Source: CBCOTE01 sp965112965
GTDB taxonomy: Bacteria > Desulfobacterota > Desulfovibrionia > Desulfovibrionales > Desulfovibrionaceae
Reading direction: 5' to 3'
DNA length: 64,000 nucleotides
Assembly (NCBI GenBank): GCA_965112965.1
Contig: CBCOTE010000025.1
Location: 1-64,000, forward strand
Part shown: piece by piece, positions 39,994 through 50,164 of the stretch
Layout: each line of letters opens with the position of its first letter
How positions within the stretch are numbered: position 1 is the stretch's first letter
The notes under the pieces: model-generated
What the model was told of the DNA's origin: nothing
Seen by the model: the letters and a program-made list of their open reading frames with translations, nothing else
The model's database searches: none
Translations under genes and position numbers: made by a program

Positions 39994-40104
39994 AGGTATG
40001 GGAATACTAACGAACAACGGGTTAGATTACGATAGCTAGGGCTATTTCTCAGTCAAAATCAAGGCATTGGTGCCAGAAAATTAGGCTAATCCGCCCCGGA
40101 CAAA

Positions 40105-40156
40105 GGCCCTACAGGAAAGATACGGCCGAGCAATGACGCATCTTTCCTGTAGGGCC
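40105..40156. repeat. Perfect 17-bp inverted repeat upstream of the aldolase
   Basis: GGCCCTACAGGAAAGAT (40105-40121) and its exact complement (40140-40156) enclose an 18-base spacer. It sits between the mrp pseudogene and the aldolase, about 127 bases upstream of the aldolase start. No strong T-tract follows on either strand (TTTGTCC on the minus, AATTTTC on the plus), so terminator, attenuator and operator remain possible. Confidence 0.75.
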
Positions 40157-40274
40157 AATTTTCTCAGCTGCCAAAAATAAAATATATACTCCACAGATAC
40201 CAAACAAGATATACAGTTTTTTTGCAGAATGCGAATGAGCGACGCATATAATCTACGTTAGCGATTAGGCCGTG

Positions 40275-40730
40275 TTAACGATGACCGTGCAGGCTCAGGC
40301 CAAAAGTCTGAAGAGCCCGACAGGTAGGCACTCCCATCGCGTCCGAAAATCTATCACCATGTAATATAAGTTGCGCTTCAACATGTCCACGTAGAAAACT
40401 TAGTGACAAACCCGACCTTGGCCGACATATACCAATCAATGACCTAGCCCATCCTTGATGATCATAAGCTTTCAGGACATGGCCCAACTGTGGAATACAG
40501 CTCAAAAATATAGGCTTGATATGGCCAAACTCCAAGTAAAGCTGGACATCGGTGAAAGACAGTAGGCGCAATAGGTCACAGTTATATATATCCAGATCCA
40601 GCAGACTCACAACCTTACCAACCAAGGACAGGATCACAATAATATTGGCAGCCACGGCACTCTTGCCCACATAGTTCTTAATCGAGAAAAACAACAAACA
40701 TATGCTTAATCTGCTTCAAGTTGCATTTTT
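40275..40730 (-). pseudogene. Second Mrp/NBP35-like ATPase, broken
   Basis: Directly behind hypB on the minus strand. The frame at 40275-40697 begins with a worn deviant Walker A, SIKNYVGKSAVAANI, then ILSLVGKVVSLLDLDIYNCD, which aligns with the SGKGGVGKSTVAANxAxxLAxxGxxVxLLDxDIxGPS region of Mrp. The catalytic GKGG is lost (KNYV), and the rest departs from the family, with LEFGHIKPI being the last recognisable part. It is too short (140 residues) and lacks the Cys motif. Frameshifted remains are likely; the position after hypAB fits a former Fe-S or nickel maturation cluster. Confidence 0.6.
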
Positions 40731-40857
40731 ATCAAGAACATCAAAAATAACATTAGGTCGATGTCCTCTAAGACATAGTATACCGCAAATACTGCTGTTC
40801 TGGCAAGAACGATCGTAGCCGAAGTCTTTTTTTACCACTCATTATACGCATTATTTT

Positions 40858-41520
40858 TTAATTGTCTGCCTTCTTTATCGCCACATTAGCCCGTAACCAA
40901 TTGTACCACCTAGAGAGCCCTTCCCCGGTGCGGCACGAGAGTGGAAAGGCAGCCAATTTTTTATTTAGCGCCGTGGCGAATTTCTGCGCCTGGCTAACGT
41001 TGAAATCCACATAAGGCAAGAGGTCTATTTTGGTCAGAACCATCACCATGGCTTCAGAAAAGAGCAATGGATATTTTTCAGGCTTATCGTCACCTTCTGT
41101 TACCGACAAAAGCGCCACCTTACAATCCTCCCCCACATCGAACTCCACAGGGCACACAAGATTACCCACGTTCTCCACAAAAAGAATGTCTACTCCAACG
41201 AGATCAAGCTTGCTCGCCGCCTCAAGGACCATGGTGCTATCCAGATGGCAGCCACCCCGAGTATTTATCTGCACCGCGGCCGCCCCAGTAGCCGCCACTC
41301 GGCGCGCGTCGTTGTCCGTCATCAAGTCGCCTTCGATGACCGACATCTTGAACTCGCCCTTAAGGTCGGTCAGCGTGCACTCCAGAAGTGTCGTCTTGCC
41401 CGCCCCAGGTGAAGAAATAAGGTTGGGTACAAAGATTTTATGCGCGCGGAACAACGCTTTTAACTGCTGTGCAATCCGGCTATTAGTTTCCAAAATATTT
41501 CGTACCACTGGTATGTCCAT
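40858..41520 (-). CDS. hypB: Hydrogenase nickel incorporation GTPase HypB
   Basis: HypB hydrolyses GTP while delivering nickel, with HypA, to the large subunit of NiFe hydrogenases. In 220 residues it shows the P-loop SSPGAGKTTLL (37-46), the GDLMTDNDARR switch, the dimer-interface metal site Cys91-His92 with Cys123 (NVGNLVCP), and the guanine-specific TKIDLL. It lacks the N-terminal CxxCGC or His-rich nickel store found in some HypB. GGAG precedes the ATG by five bases. It lies 77 bases behind hypA; the other hyp genes and the hydrogenase are not in this window. Confidence 0.95.
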   Translation of the reverse strand: MDIPVVRNILETNSRIAQQLKALFRAHKIFVPNLISSPGAGKTTLLECTLTDLKGEFKMSVIEGDLMTDNDARRVAATGAAAVQINTRGGCHLDSTMVLEAASKLDLVGVDILFVENVGNLVCPVEFDVGEDCKVALLSVTEGDDKPEKYPLLFSEAMVMVLTKIDLLPYVDFNVSQAQKFATALNKKLAAFPLSCRTGEGLSRWYNWLRANVAIKKADN

Positions 41521-41597
41521 GACATCTCCTATATGCTCGCGCCAGCATTACGTCCGGCTGGGGATCATAAAGTTAAAGAATAAGTCAGAAAAGGTAG

Positions 41598-41951
41598 CTA
41601 CTCGGCTTCAAGGTAGTCTAGATACAATTCTTTGCCCGAAAGCACTCGGTGCCCAAATGCATCACCACAGGCTGGACAAGGCATGAATAACAGCTCAGGA
41701 TGTTCAGGGGCAAACTCCTCCTCACACTTACTGCAAACTACCACAAGAGGCACCACCTCTAGTTCTAATACTGCACCCTCCAAGGACGTACCCGACACCG
41801 TGGCCGTAAAGGCCATTGTCAATGCCTCGGGCATCACATTAGCTAAGACCCCATACCTTACCCGGGCCCGAAATAACTTCATGGCCCCGTGTTTTTCCAG
41901 CTCCTGCTGGATTATCTTCACCAAACTCATTACAATAGATAACTCATGCAT
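41598..41951 (-). CDS. hypA: Hydrogenase nickel metallochaperone HypA
   Basis: A 117-residue protein with the N-terminal nickel ligands MHE and the zinc site CSKC...CPAC (two CxxC pairs, about residues 74-95), the full HypA plan. It passes nickel to NiFe hydrogenase together with HypB encoded next to it. The ATG has no strong ribosome-binding site, but the initial MHE is diagnostic. Its length is normal, and retention of all ligands indicates that a functional NiFe hydrogenase (or urease-like nickel enzyme) is encoded elsewhere in the genome. Confidence 0.95.
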   Translation of the reverse strand: MHELSIVMSLVKIIQQELEKHGAMKLFRARVRYGVLANVMPEALTMAFTATVSGTSLEGAVLELEVVPLVVVCSKCEEEFAPEHPELLFMPCPACGDAFGHRVLSGKELYLDYLEAE

Positions 41952-43025
41952 AAATATACTTTTAATAAACTACCATCCCGTCCACAGAAAATGATACTAT
42001 GCAAAAAAAACTTATAGGGCTGCGGGCAGGGCATAAAAAAACAAGTGGCTCGCTTCGGTCGAAACGACCAAGAACATTTGTTGTACGATTTTTTTTGTTA
42101 TACTCTAAATTATCCTCATTGTTCCATCTGCCCCAATAAAGTCTTAACATCATAGCAGCTTAAAAAAAATAGCTATCATCACCGTGGGCACCTTTTCCCG
42201 TCTGGAACTGCGTAGTCGTCTTCCGTGTACCGCTAAAAAAATATACGTTCGTTATTAAGCAATAAAATAACCCACAGCTATACCACAATCGGAACGACCA
42301 TCTTCATCAAAGAGTAAAATAGACCCCGCAAGATATTGCCGCAGCCAGACCATAAATTGCGGACGGATAGCCATCTAATACCGTCTTGACGACATTAAAT
42401 ATTCAAATGAAATCAGTACTGCAAACGATCCTGTTGTCTAGAGGATTTTTTTGGCAGGATTAAAAAAAACTCAAAAATAGCCAGCCGGACTACTAAACGT
42501 ACAGGCTGAACCGGGATCGCGGCGCATTTACTGGAAGTCATCAACTTACCTTATTTTTTTAAGACCTATCTACGCCCATAAATACGAGCTTTCGAACAGA
42601 GGAAGTTAAGATTATTTCTCTTGTCGGTTTCAACAAAACTGACAAGAGAAATATATTAACTGTATTAACGAGCCGCTTTACACCATAAAAAACATTGCAT
42701 CAAGAAAGATCAACTAACCACTTTTAACCTAAGTCCTTAATAACAAATCACTAATTTTACGGAATGTTGTTTTTGAACGGCATTCGTAGCTTGTGATTTA
42801 TATTTCCCAAAAAAAATCGCGAGAGCGGCTAAGGCCGAAATATTTTTTTGAAAGGTAATATTCACAGAAACGTCTGGCTCAGCGACACATTCACATAATT
42901 GCGCGACCACCATAACCATATCCTCAATTTCTTGCTATGCTCACCACAAAGTCTCCTCCCTTCCGAATAGCCTATGTCCCAGACCATTAGGCCGGACCCA
43001 GGGCCAAGAATCTAAAGAATAAGGA
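41952..43025. other. Intergenic region between hypA and recD2
   Basis: About 1.07 kb without a supported gene; a 60-codon minus frame at 42737-42919 is unconvincing. It contains a strong hairpin at 42613-42653 and several A7-A8 runs. The promoter for hypAB should lie near 41960-42100, but I cannot pinpoint it. Confidence 0.45.
42613..42653. repeat. 18-bp hairpin with five-base loop between recD2 and hypA
   Basis: The arms 42613-42630 and 42636-42653 pair over 18 bases with a single G-T wobble; the loop is CAACA. The core is TTTCTCTTGTC/GACAAGAGAAA. It is about 370 bases beyond the recD2 stop and about 660 before hypA. No T-tract adjoins it on either strand, so it is not a plain terminator; an operator or mobile palindrome is possible. 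Confidence 0.7.
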
Positions 43026-45272
43026 CTATATATCAGGACAGACCTCGACCAAACGATGAGCTAACCAGGTATAGCGTCGATTGCTATGCACGTTCCGAAC
43101 AGCCATAGCCAAAGCCTGCTTGGTACCCACGAGTACCACCAACCGCTTGCCCCGTGTGACTGCAGTATAGATAAGGTTGCGCTGTAACATGATACGATGC
43201 TGAAGCATCACCGGTACCACCACAGCCGGATACTCCGAGCCCTGTGATTTATGGATGGAAACGGCGTAGGCGGTCATGATCTCGTCGATATCCGTAGCTT
43301 CGTATCCCACCTCCCGACCACAAAAACACACCTTGAGCACGCTTGCCTCTGAATCCACGGCGGTGATCTGACCTAAGTCCCCATTGAACACATCTTTATC
43401 ATAATTATTGCGAATCTGCATGACCTTATCCCCTAATCGGAAAGTTCGACCTCCGAAGGTCATAGCCGAAAACTGCGGATTTAAGGCCTCTTGCAGCCGG
43501 GCATTGAGGCTCTCTGTCCCAACTGCACCCCGGTGCATAGGCGTGAGCACCTGGACATCTGCGATAGGATCCAAGCCAAAACGACGTGGAATATGCTGTT
43601 GAACCAATTCAACAATGAGCCGAGCTGCTTCCTCGGGATCTTCACGCCGAATGAAATAACAATCTGAAAACCGTTCCCGCGAGCTTTCTAAATAAGGGAT
43701 ACGGCCGGCATTTATGGCATGGGCGGCCATAATAATGGCGCTCTCCTTGGCTTGACGAAAAATTTCGGTAAGCCGGACCACGGGCACAGTATTAGACTCA
43801 ATAACGTCAGCGAGCACGTTGCCTGGACCTATTGAGGGGAGCTGATTAACGTCACCCACGAGGACCATTGTAGCGCCGACCGGCAAGGCCTTAAGTAGGT
43901 GATAGGTGATGATGCAGTCGAGCATCGAGGCCTCGTCTACAACAAGCAAGCCGCAGGGCAAAGGATTATCCTCGTTGCGCTCAAAACAGCCACTAGTAGG
44001 AGAGAACTCCAGAAGCCGGTGCATAGTCTTAGCTTCCATACCCGTGGCCTCGGCCATACGCTTAGCTGCCCGGCCAGTAGGCGCGGCGAGCATGACCTCA
44101 ACCCCGGCGCTAACATAAGTGCGCAGTACCGCTTTGAGAATTGTGGTTTTGCCTGTACCCGGACCACCAGTAACTACGAGCACTTTGCTGGCCGCAGCTA
44201 GGTAGATAGCCTGGGCCTGTTGATAGGCCAGAATCAATCCCTGTTCCGTCTGGAAACGCACAATAGCCGTCTCTACCTCCCCCGGGTTGACCGTGCGTGG
44301 GGCAGTGGCCAGCAACTGAAGCCGGGCCGCGATACCGCGTTCGGCCACGTGAAATGGGGCCAAATATACCCCTGTGCCCAGAGGCTGGCCTAAATCTTCT
44401 GTTACTATCAGACGATCTAATTCCAAATTGCTGAAGGCAATTCGTAAGGCTTCTCCGACAACCGGATCGGCCAAATCCAATCCCAGAGTAATATCAGATT
44501 GGGCGATCAGCTTATCCATGGGCATAAATACATGACCTTTATCCGCCATAGTGGTCAAGATGTAGAAAATCCCTGCTTCGACACGCAAGTCGCAATCACG
44601 GGCAAAACCAAGCTGCTGCGCAATACGATCTGCCGTTAAAAAACCGATACCAGAGATATCTAGGGCCAGCCTGTAAGGATTTGTCTGTACTACAGCCAAG
44701 GCTTTTTTCCCATAAAAACGGAAAATACGCACCGCATAGGCTACGCTCACCTCATACGATTGCAAAAAAAGCATGACCTCGCGCAGTTCCTGGTGCTCCT
44801 GCCAAGCTGTTATGATCTGTTTCAGACGCTTTTTCCCGATGCCCGGCACTTCAGTCAATCGTTCCGAATGCATGTCGAGCACCTCGAGAGTGGCGTCACC
44901 GAAATAATTTACGATGCGGTCAGCATATTTATGACCCAGTCCCGCCACCAGACCTGAACCCAGGTAGAGCCGAATCCCTGTAGTGGTAGCAGGCAGGACC
45001 ACGTGGCACTCCTGAAAATGAAATTGCACGCCATAGCGCTTATCCGTCTTCCAGTATCCGACGATGGTCACTATCTGCCCTGGAACGGCCTGGGCAATGA
45101 ATCCCACAGCCGTGACTAGATGGCGCTGCCCTTTAACCTTCAGTCGGACCACAGTAAAACCGTTTTCAGGATTGGCGTAGGTGATCCGTTCAATGCTCCC
45201 GGACAACTTTAAGGACGCTTCGCGGTCCCTGTCGGATGGAACGGTGTCGGTAGCCGGAGAAGTCGAGACCAT
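43026..45272 (-). CDS. recD2: RecD2-type ATP-dependent DNA helicase
   Basis: RecD2 is a 5'-3' SF1B helicase found in bacteria without (or besides) RecBCD, with a role in repair and fork stability. The 748-residue protein has the family's OB-like N-terminus, helix-hairpin-helix segments (LTEVPGIGKKRLKQII at about 139-154; ISGIGFLTADRIA at about 206-218), Walker A TGGPGTGKTT at 368-377, Walker B VVDEASM, GDVNQLPSIGPG, LTEIFRQA, and the C-terminal UvrD-like motif AYAVSIHKSQGSEYP with YTAVTRGK. All helicase motifs are intact. The ATG lacks a good ribosome-binding site. It stands alone on the minus strand. Confidence 0.93.
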   Translation of the reverse strand: MVSTSPATDTVPSDRDREASLKLSGSIERITYANPENGFTVVRLKVKGQRHLVTAVGFIAQAVPGQIVTIVGYWKTDKRYGVQFHFQECHVVLPATTTGIRLYLGSGLVAGLGHKYADRIVNYFGDATLEVLDMHSERLTEVPGIGKKRLKQIITAWQEHQELREVMLFLQSYEVSVAYAVRIFRFYGKKALAVVQTNPYRLALDISGIGFLTADRIAQQLGFARDCDLRVEAGIFYILTTMADKGHVFMPMDKLIAQSDITLGLDLADPVVGEALRIAFSNLELDRLIVTEDLGQPLGTGVYLAPFHVAERGIAARLQLLATAPRTVNPGEVETAIVRFQTEQGLILAYQQAQAIYLAAASKVLVVTGGPGTGKTTILKAVLRTYVSAGVEVMLAAPTGRAAKRMAEATGMEAKTMHRLLEFSPTSGCFERNEDNPLPCGLLVVDEASMLDCIITYHLLKALPVGATMVLVGDVNQLPSIGPGNVLADVIESNTVPVVRLTEIFRQAKESAIIMAAHAINAGRIPYLESSRERFSDCYFIRREDPEEAARLIVELVQQHIPRRFGLDPIADVQVLTPMHRGAVGTESLNARLQEALNPQFSAMTFGGRTFRLGDKVMQIRNNYDKDVFNGDLGQITAVDSEASVLKVCFCGREVGYEATDIDEIMTAYAVSIHKSQGSEYPAVVVPVMLQHRIMLQRNLIYTAVTRGKRLVVLVGTKQALAMAVRNVHSNRRYTWLAHRLVEVCPDI

Positions 45273-45720
45273 AGTTTCGGAAACTAAAAACTAGCAGTGA
45301 AAACGGTATTCATAATGTTAAAAAAATTTACAAAGACAGGCATGGTTGTCAATAGTTCTCGCTGACAGCGGCAATAAACTCAGGTATGACTAATAGTCAA
45401 AATAAAAAGATATGAATTTGGTTAGGGAGTATTTAGCACCGGATGAACGAAAAACCTTGTTGGTACTCCTCGCCAGTATTATTGCTCAGTTGAATGCCTC
45501 TTCCTATCTGTCGCGGTCATAGCGACATTGTCAACCCATTTAAAAAACGCATCAGCATCTGCTGACTAATTTGGTATCATCCTCAACTCTAACATCTTAA
45601 TCCAAAAGCTAGTATCCCACTGCATCCGAAGAACATCAGAACATCAAGGGCAAAACCATTGACTGAAGGCCACCGAGGCATATGCATAAGCTATGACTAT
45701 AGACAACCTAACTACCAAAC
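45273..45720. other. Intergenic region upstream of recD2
   Basis: No gene is visible. The first 200 bases above the recD2 start presumably hold its promoter. The rest runs into the histidine-kinase remains. Confidence 0.35.
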
Positions 45721-46150
45721 CTACCCCTTGGACTTCGCCTTTTGCCCAGACAATACCGCTCTGAACGGCAACGATTTTGTGCACAATAACGTCTTAATCC
45801 ACCCCTCCTTCAACCTAGCCAGCCCTCCAATCCCTACTGTTAGGTAAAAGCCTAAAAAACTCGCTACTCTCAGCCACGGGAATACTAGGACCATAACCTG
45901 TGCCAAGGTCATGACCATTCCAATCTCATCATCCAGTTGGATCGTGACCGTGTTCTCATCCGAGAAAAACTTAACCGCGTTGCTCAACAAATTATTTTTG
46001 ACTTAGGTAAGCTTGGCCTGTATGAGGAGTAAGGTGAATACGCCAGTCTACGCTTCTAAGCGTATGCTAACTATTCAAGCTTTCAACTAAGACCCGGTTG
46101 AGACCAAATTATCTCGGCCTGAATCATACAGATAGTATACCTCTGTCTAA
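45721..46150 (-). pseudogene. Sensor histidine kinase remains (ATP-binding domain)
   Basis: On the minus strand, a frame that crosses a stop near 46005 reads FTLLLIQAKLT then VKNNLLSNAVKFFSDENTVT then IQLDDE. This is the N-box region of HATPase_c domains (QVxxNLLSNAxKFT). Nothing of the glycine-rich G boxes can be followed downstream. The kinase is dead; its sensor and partner regulator cannot be identified. Confidence 0.5.
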
Positions 46151-48559
46151 AGCTATCAAATATCAGTGAAAAATAGCTAACAGCCTGCGACAGTAATATC
46201 TAAAAACTCAAGACTTTGGCCCAAAAGATAATGTCGATAAGGGCAAGTAATGCTAGGAACAAGCTCATCTGGTGACATGCCGAAGTTATAAAAAAAGTTC
46301 ATGTATCGTACAGCATCTACTGGATATCCCCGTGCTAGTCGCAAAGTAGGGGCTAGACCTCTTGTCTAGAATAGCGCGATATAGAAAGATAAATCAAATG
46401 GATATAAAAAAGGAGGAGGACGTCATTCTCATGTAGTTCTGTCACCTGCATGGCTTACACAACATCCCGAGCCAAATCGTTCGCCCTTCCCTCCTACCAG
46501 AACCAAAAAAAATAAATGAAAAATAACAACTACAATAATTTTAACGACCATAAACTCCTACATCACCAGAACGATTGTCACTGCATCGACCACATCCTTG
46601 AATAGGACATAGTGGCGAGACTGGTACAGCTATAACCACTTCTCGCACAAGGCTTTCAGTATAGTAAAAAAACGGAGCACCTACACCAAAAAAAATAACT
46701 AACAACACCTTCAATATACAGCTCGTTGCCTACACATGTCGCCACCATGATTAGATCCTTACGTTTGGACAAAAAATACATTTATAAAACTAAAATATAA
46801 TCACCTAACCGAATGTAGTTAAAAAATATTCTAGACTAAGGCAATGTAGTTCGACTGCTAAGGCCAGCCAACTTTGTAGAGCTCTGATTATAACATCTGC
46901 ATATATAAATCTTTAGCTGATACCATTCGGCCAGATCAAGAATGCAGATACTGAATTTTACGCCGGTCGCCAACCAGTAGGGCATCAAATAGCTAACATG
47001 CCTCGACGGCCAAAAAAATTATTCGTCCTGGGAGAATAAATATCCCACTTCTTAAACTTGGTCAGCTGCCCCAGTGAATAGGACGTTGCTGATACTGCCG
47101 ATCCATATAATACTCTATAGATCGTAGTGGACTTACAGGCCGAGAGGTCATCATCTAAAAAAACTTAATGAAGACAGTGTAATGCGTGAATAACAGCAGT
47201 AATATAACACCAATATCTGACAGGCAGCAGAGATCAATTCGGCCTGGATAAGTCTTCAACCAAATATTAAACTACGCCGGCTAATAGTTAAAAACTGTTA
47301 TACCGGCGATGCGATAGTCTCAAATTATGGTCTCGACAAATGTTTTCGACAGAGAACTATCAAAAAAAATAGGTACTAGAAAATTAGCAGTAGACCATGT
47401 AGTTGTCGACCATCTTGGCCTTATTATCCAGGCTGATAAAATTGCTCTAGGTAGACCGACCAAAAAAACACCAATCTTAACGGCCGGGCGTCCAGTTTAT
47501 TCTAATATTAGGCCGCTATGTCTCAAATGACGATGGAAGATAGTCCTTGCGGATACGAATAGATGATCTTGTTCATAAAAAATGATCTCTGCAATGGACG
47601 GCTCAAATGTTAGCTCGACGCCCTTTTAAAAAAAACACCCCCCGAGCCAATTGTAATATAATCAACCAAAAATAATTTTTTTTATTTTTAAACTGTGTAT
47701 AGAATATGAATTGAAATAAACAAAAAATATCGATAAAAAATTGAACAGCTGTGGTAAGAGAGGTAAGATAACTACAGAGTCAAGCCGACCAATACTCTGT
47801 GCAGTCTACCGGATCATAGCCTAGAGCCTTTTATGCTAGCAAAATATAGACTAACTCCAAAATGGCCAGATTCTTGAACATCAACACGGTTGCAGAATGT
47901 TATTCACATCATATTGGCCTTCTACCTGGACATCGTAGCCAGCCAAAGGTATCCACATGGTCCATCATTCTGTAATGATAGAAAGAATGGATTTCAATGC
48001 CACGCGATCATGGCAGCTAATCCTAGAAAATATCTTTATGATATCGCTGGTATAATTGTTGATAAAGATAACTGTCCCGGAAACTCCAGAGAACAAATCG
48101 TAGCTATTACAGTTGCCCGTACTTTGGGACATAGTGCACCCTTATCTTCAATTCTTTCACAGCGCCCACTACTGCAGGTGAAAGCCAGTTAAACATCGAG
48201 TTTGTTGAAGGCTAGACTACCGACCGACGGACACGCCTACGGCCTCCACATACGTGTTACCCAAAAAATATTTAATCAACGACCTTGGCCTATTATACTC
48301 AGATCTCCTGGCGCATAACCACATATAGTCCTGGGAAAGGTCAATTCTACACGCCCACTAAAATCTTCCACTAACGTAACAATGTCGCATAGTTCCAGCG
48401 CTTAAACAACACCTCGCTGTCTATAATCTGAACCAGCGCCAGCATACTACCAAACTAATAGTGGGACTATATTTCCTAAGGTCTACCCCCACCACACAGT
48501 AGTCACAAGCCCTATATATATTTAGCCTAATAGGCAATAATCAAAATACGCTGGCCGGC
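46151..48559. other. Decayed region with one unidentified open fragment
   Basis: Mostly stop-rich DNA with frequent A7-A8 runs. The plus-strand stretch 47890-48192 is open for 100 codons and looks coding-like (GFQCHAIMAANPRKYLYDIA, then GIIVDKDNCPGNSREQIVAI), but has no ribosome-binding site and I do not recognise it. A second open stretch at 47327-47530 is weaker. Neither is called a gene. Confidence 0.35.
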
Positions 48560-49000
48560 AAGAGTCTTTAATGGCCCTGTAACCTGGAAACGCTTATTCT
48601 CGTTAACGATACAAAACATAACAGCTGTATCCAGTGGTCCGGATCTTTAAGAACATAAAAAAATAACTGCTTACGGCCAAAACATTTACGATCTATAATG
48701 ACCTGACTATTTCTCATCTTACACTGGTCCAGATCAACCTGGATCGTCACCGCAAAAAAATCAGCTCGACCAAACAACTATCCACTGCCGGCCGACTTTA
48801 CTAAAAGCTATAAGAATTGTTCTCTTATGACCGGATCCACAGTGCACCGGTGTTGATCTCGATCAGGTTCAGAATAATCATCAGGGTGGTGGATGAATAG
48901 AGCGTGGCGAAAGCAGTGATATAGCTACTTTTATTAGTCTTAATGACCGATTAGGCCGTATCTTCCTCCTTAGCTTTGTGTTGCTTAACTTTCAGACATT
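48560..49000 (-). pseudogene. Second histidine kinase remains
   Basis: On the minus strand KQHKAKEEDTA, then SYITAFATLYSSTTLMIILN and LIEINTGAL follow the order of a HisKA helix (family: AKSxFLxxMSHExRTPLxxIxG...E), but the phospho-accepting SHE is lost. Downstream, YVLKDPDHWIQLLCFV resembles the DPxRLxQxLxNL stretch before the ATP-binding domain. There are stops and frame changes between. The assignment is by eye and moderate to low. Confidence 0.35.
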
Positions 49001-49876
49001 TAAGTCAGTACGTCCAATATTAAAAAATTGAAGAAAGGCATTACCACGAAACGTGCACAATGTTCAGCCGCAATTGGCTAAAACCATAGCAATACACCTC
49101 GTTCCACGAACACTTCACGGTCCTCAACCACAATATACCCCATCTAGGGACACCCCGAATAGAGATCTTAGCATCTCTAACAACTCCAGAGCCACAGGGC
49201 CAATCTACAAGTATTTCAGATGTCGACATCGTCAAAAAAAGTCTTTTGTTGCCTCGACAAAAAACACTTTATGCTTCCACTCCAAAAAAACGTAACCGTC
49301 TCGGCCTCTCGCCAGACCAAGCTCAGTATAAATAACGACTATTTTCTGCAAAGCTTCACAGCCTTGACGGTATAGTCACACAGTAACTATTAGCTATCCT
49401 TATCTGATCTAAAAAAATAACTGTTGTATATGGCCAATACAGCCAAAAAAGCCGATCAATAAAAATGTATCAGCGAAAGGGCCTTCGAATTAGAGATTGC
49501 CAGCCGTGAATTAGGCAGTATCGGATAACACTCCATGAATCCACATCTTCAAAAATCAAAGAACTATTCAAAAAAAATACAGGCCAGTATAATACATAGC
49601 ATCTTCTCAATACGCTGGCATAGAAGTCGATAAAAATATCTAATTGTGTGATAAGTCAATTTAGATCCATCTAATGCGTCTCATAGCCTTACGACGCACT
49701 AAGATGAGACTATTGGCAACGCCATCCACCAGTCCCCAACAACAAATCAAACGAATTTCGTCTAAATTATACGTATCCAAAAAAAACGCAGACATTCACA
49801 GATCATGCTGGTCGGACATGACAGCAATAAATCCGGCTTAGACGGCTAACTACCCACCTAGAAGGCTTCGTCTCCA
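49001..49876. other. Decayed intergenic stretch
   Basis: No gene supported; several A7-A8 runs (49230, 49283, 49410, 49570, 49780). Frames at 49041-49295 overlap on both strands and show nothing recognisable. Confidence 0.4.
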
Positions 49877-50164
49877 TTAAATATTAATGGATTCTTCAGG
49901 GGAAACCGTGTGTACGCCGATCTGCTTCAAATATTTATCCCGGCAGTCATAGCTGCAAAAATGAAACACCTTACCATCGTTGTTCACACGGATGTCGCTA
50001 TCCATAGAAACGAAGGCGCCGCACATCAAATCCTTAGTCATCTCCCCCGTGGCGATGAGATTTTCATTCTTGTCTTTCTTGATTTTGATAGCACGCCGCC
50101 GTTCATTAGTGATCAACTTAAAAAGTAAAAAACCGGCAGCAACAAAAATGATGACTTTCCACAT
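49877..50164 (-). CDS. Membrane-anchored YHS-domain protein
   Basis: A 95-residue protein: N-terminal membrane helix (VIIFVAAGFLLFKLI), a short charged linker, and a YHS domain with KDLMCGAFVSMDSDIRV and KVFHFCSYDCRDKYL. The Cys in the MCG segment and the FCSxxC pair are the usual metal-type ligands of YHS domains. AGAAGGA lies eight bases before the ATG, a good start. Function is unknown; YHS domains occur in metal transporters and heavy-metal-responsive proteins. It is well preserved between deserts and so likely expressed. Confidence 0.85.
   Translation of the reverse strand: MWKVIIFVAAGFLLFKLITNERRRAIKIKKDKNENLIATGEMTKDLMCGAFVSMDSDIRVNNDGKVFHFCSYDCRDKYLKQIGVHTVSPEESINI

Noticed and set aside
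41030..41686. A 218-codon plus-strand open frame over hypB and hypA
   Set aside because: It is the antisense shadow of hypB, whose motifs are unmistakable.
47890..48192. A 100-codon open frame as a gene
   Set aside because: It has no ribosome-binding site and no recognised family. It is recorded only as a possible fragment.
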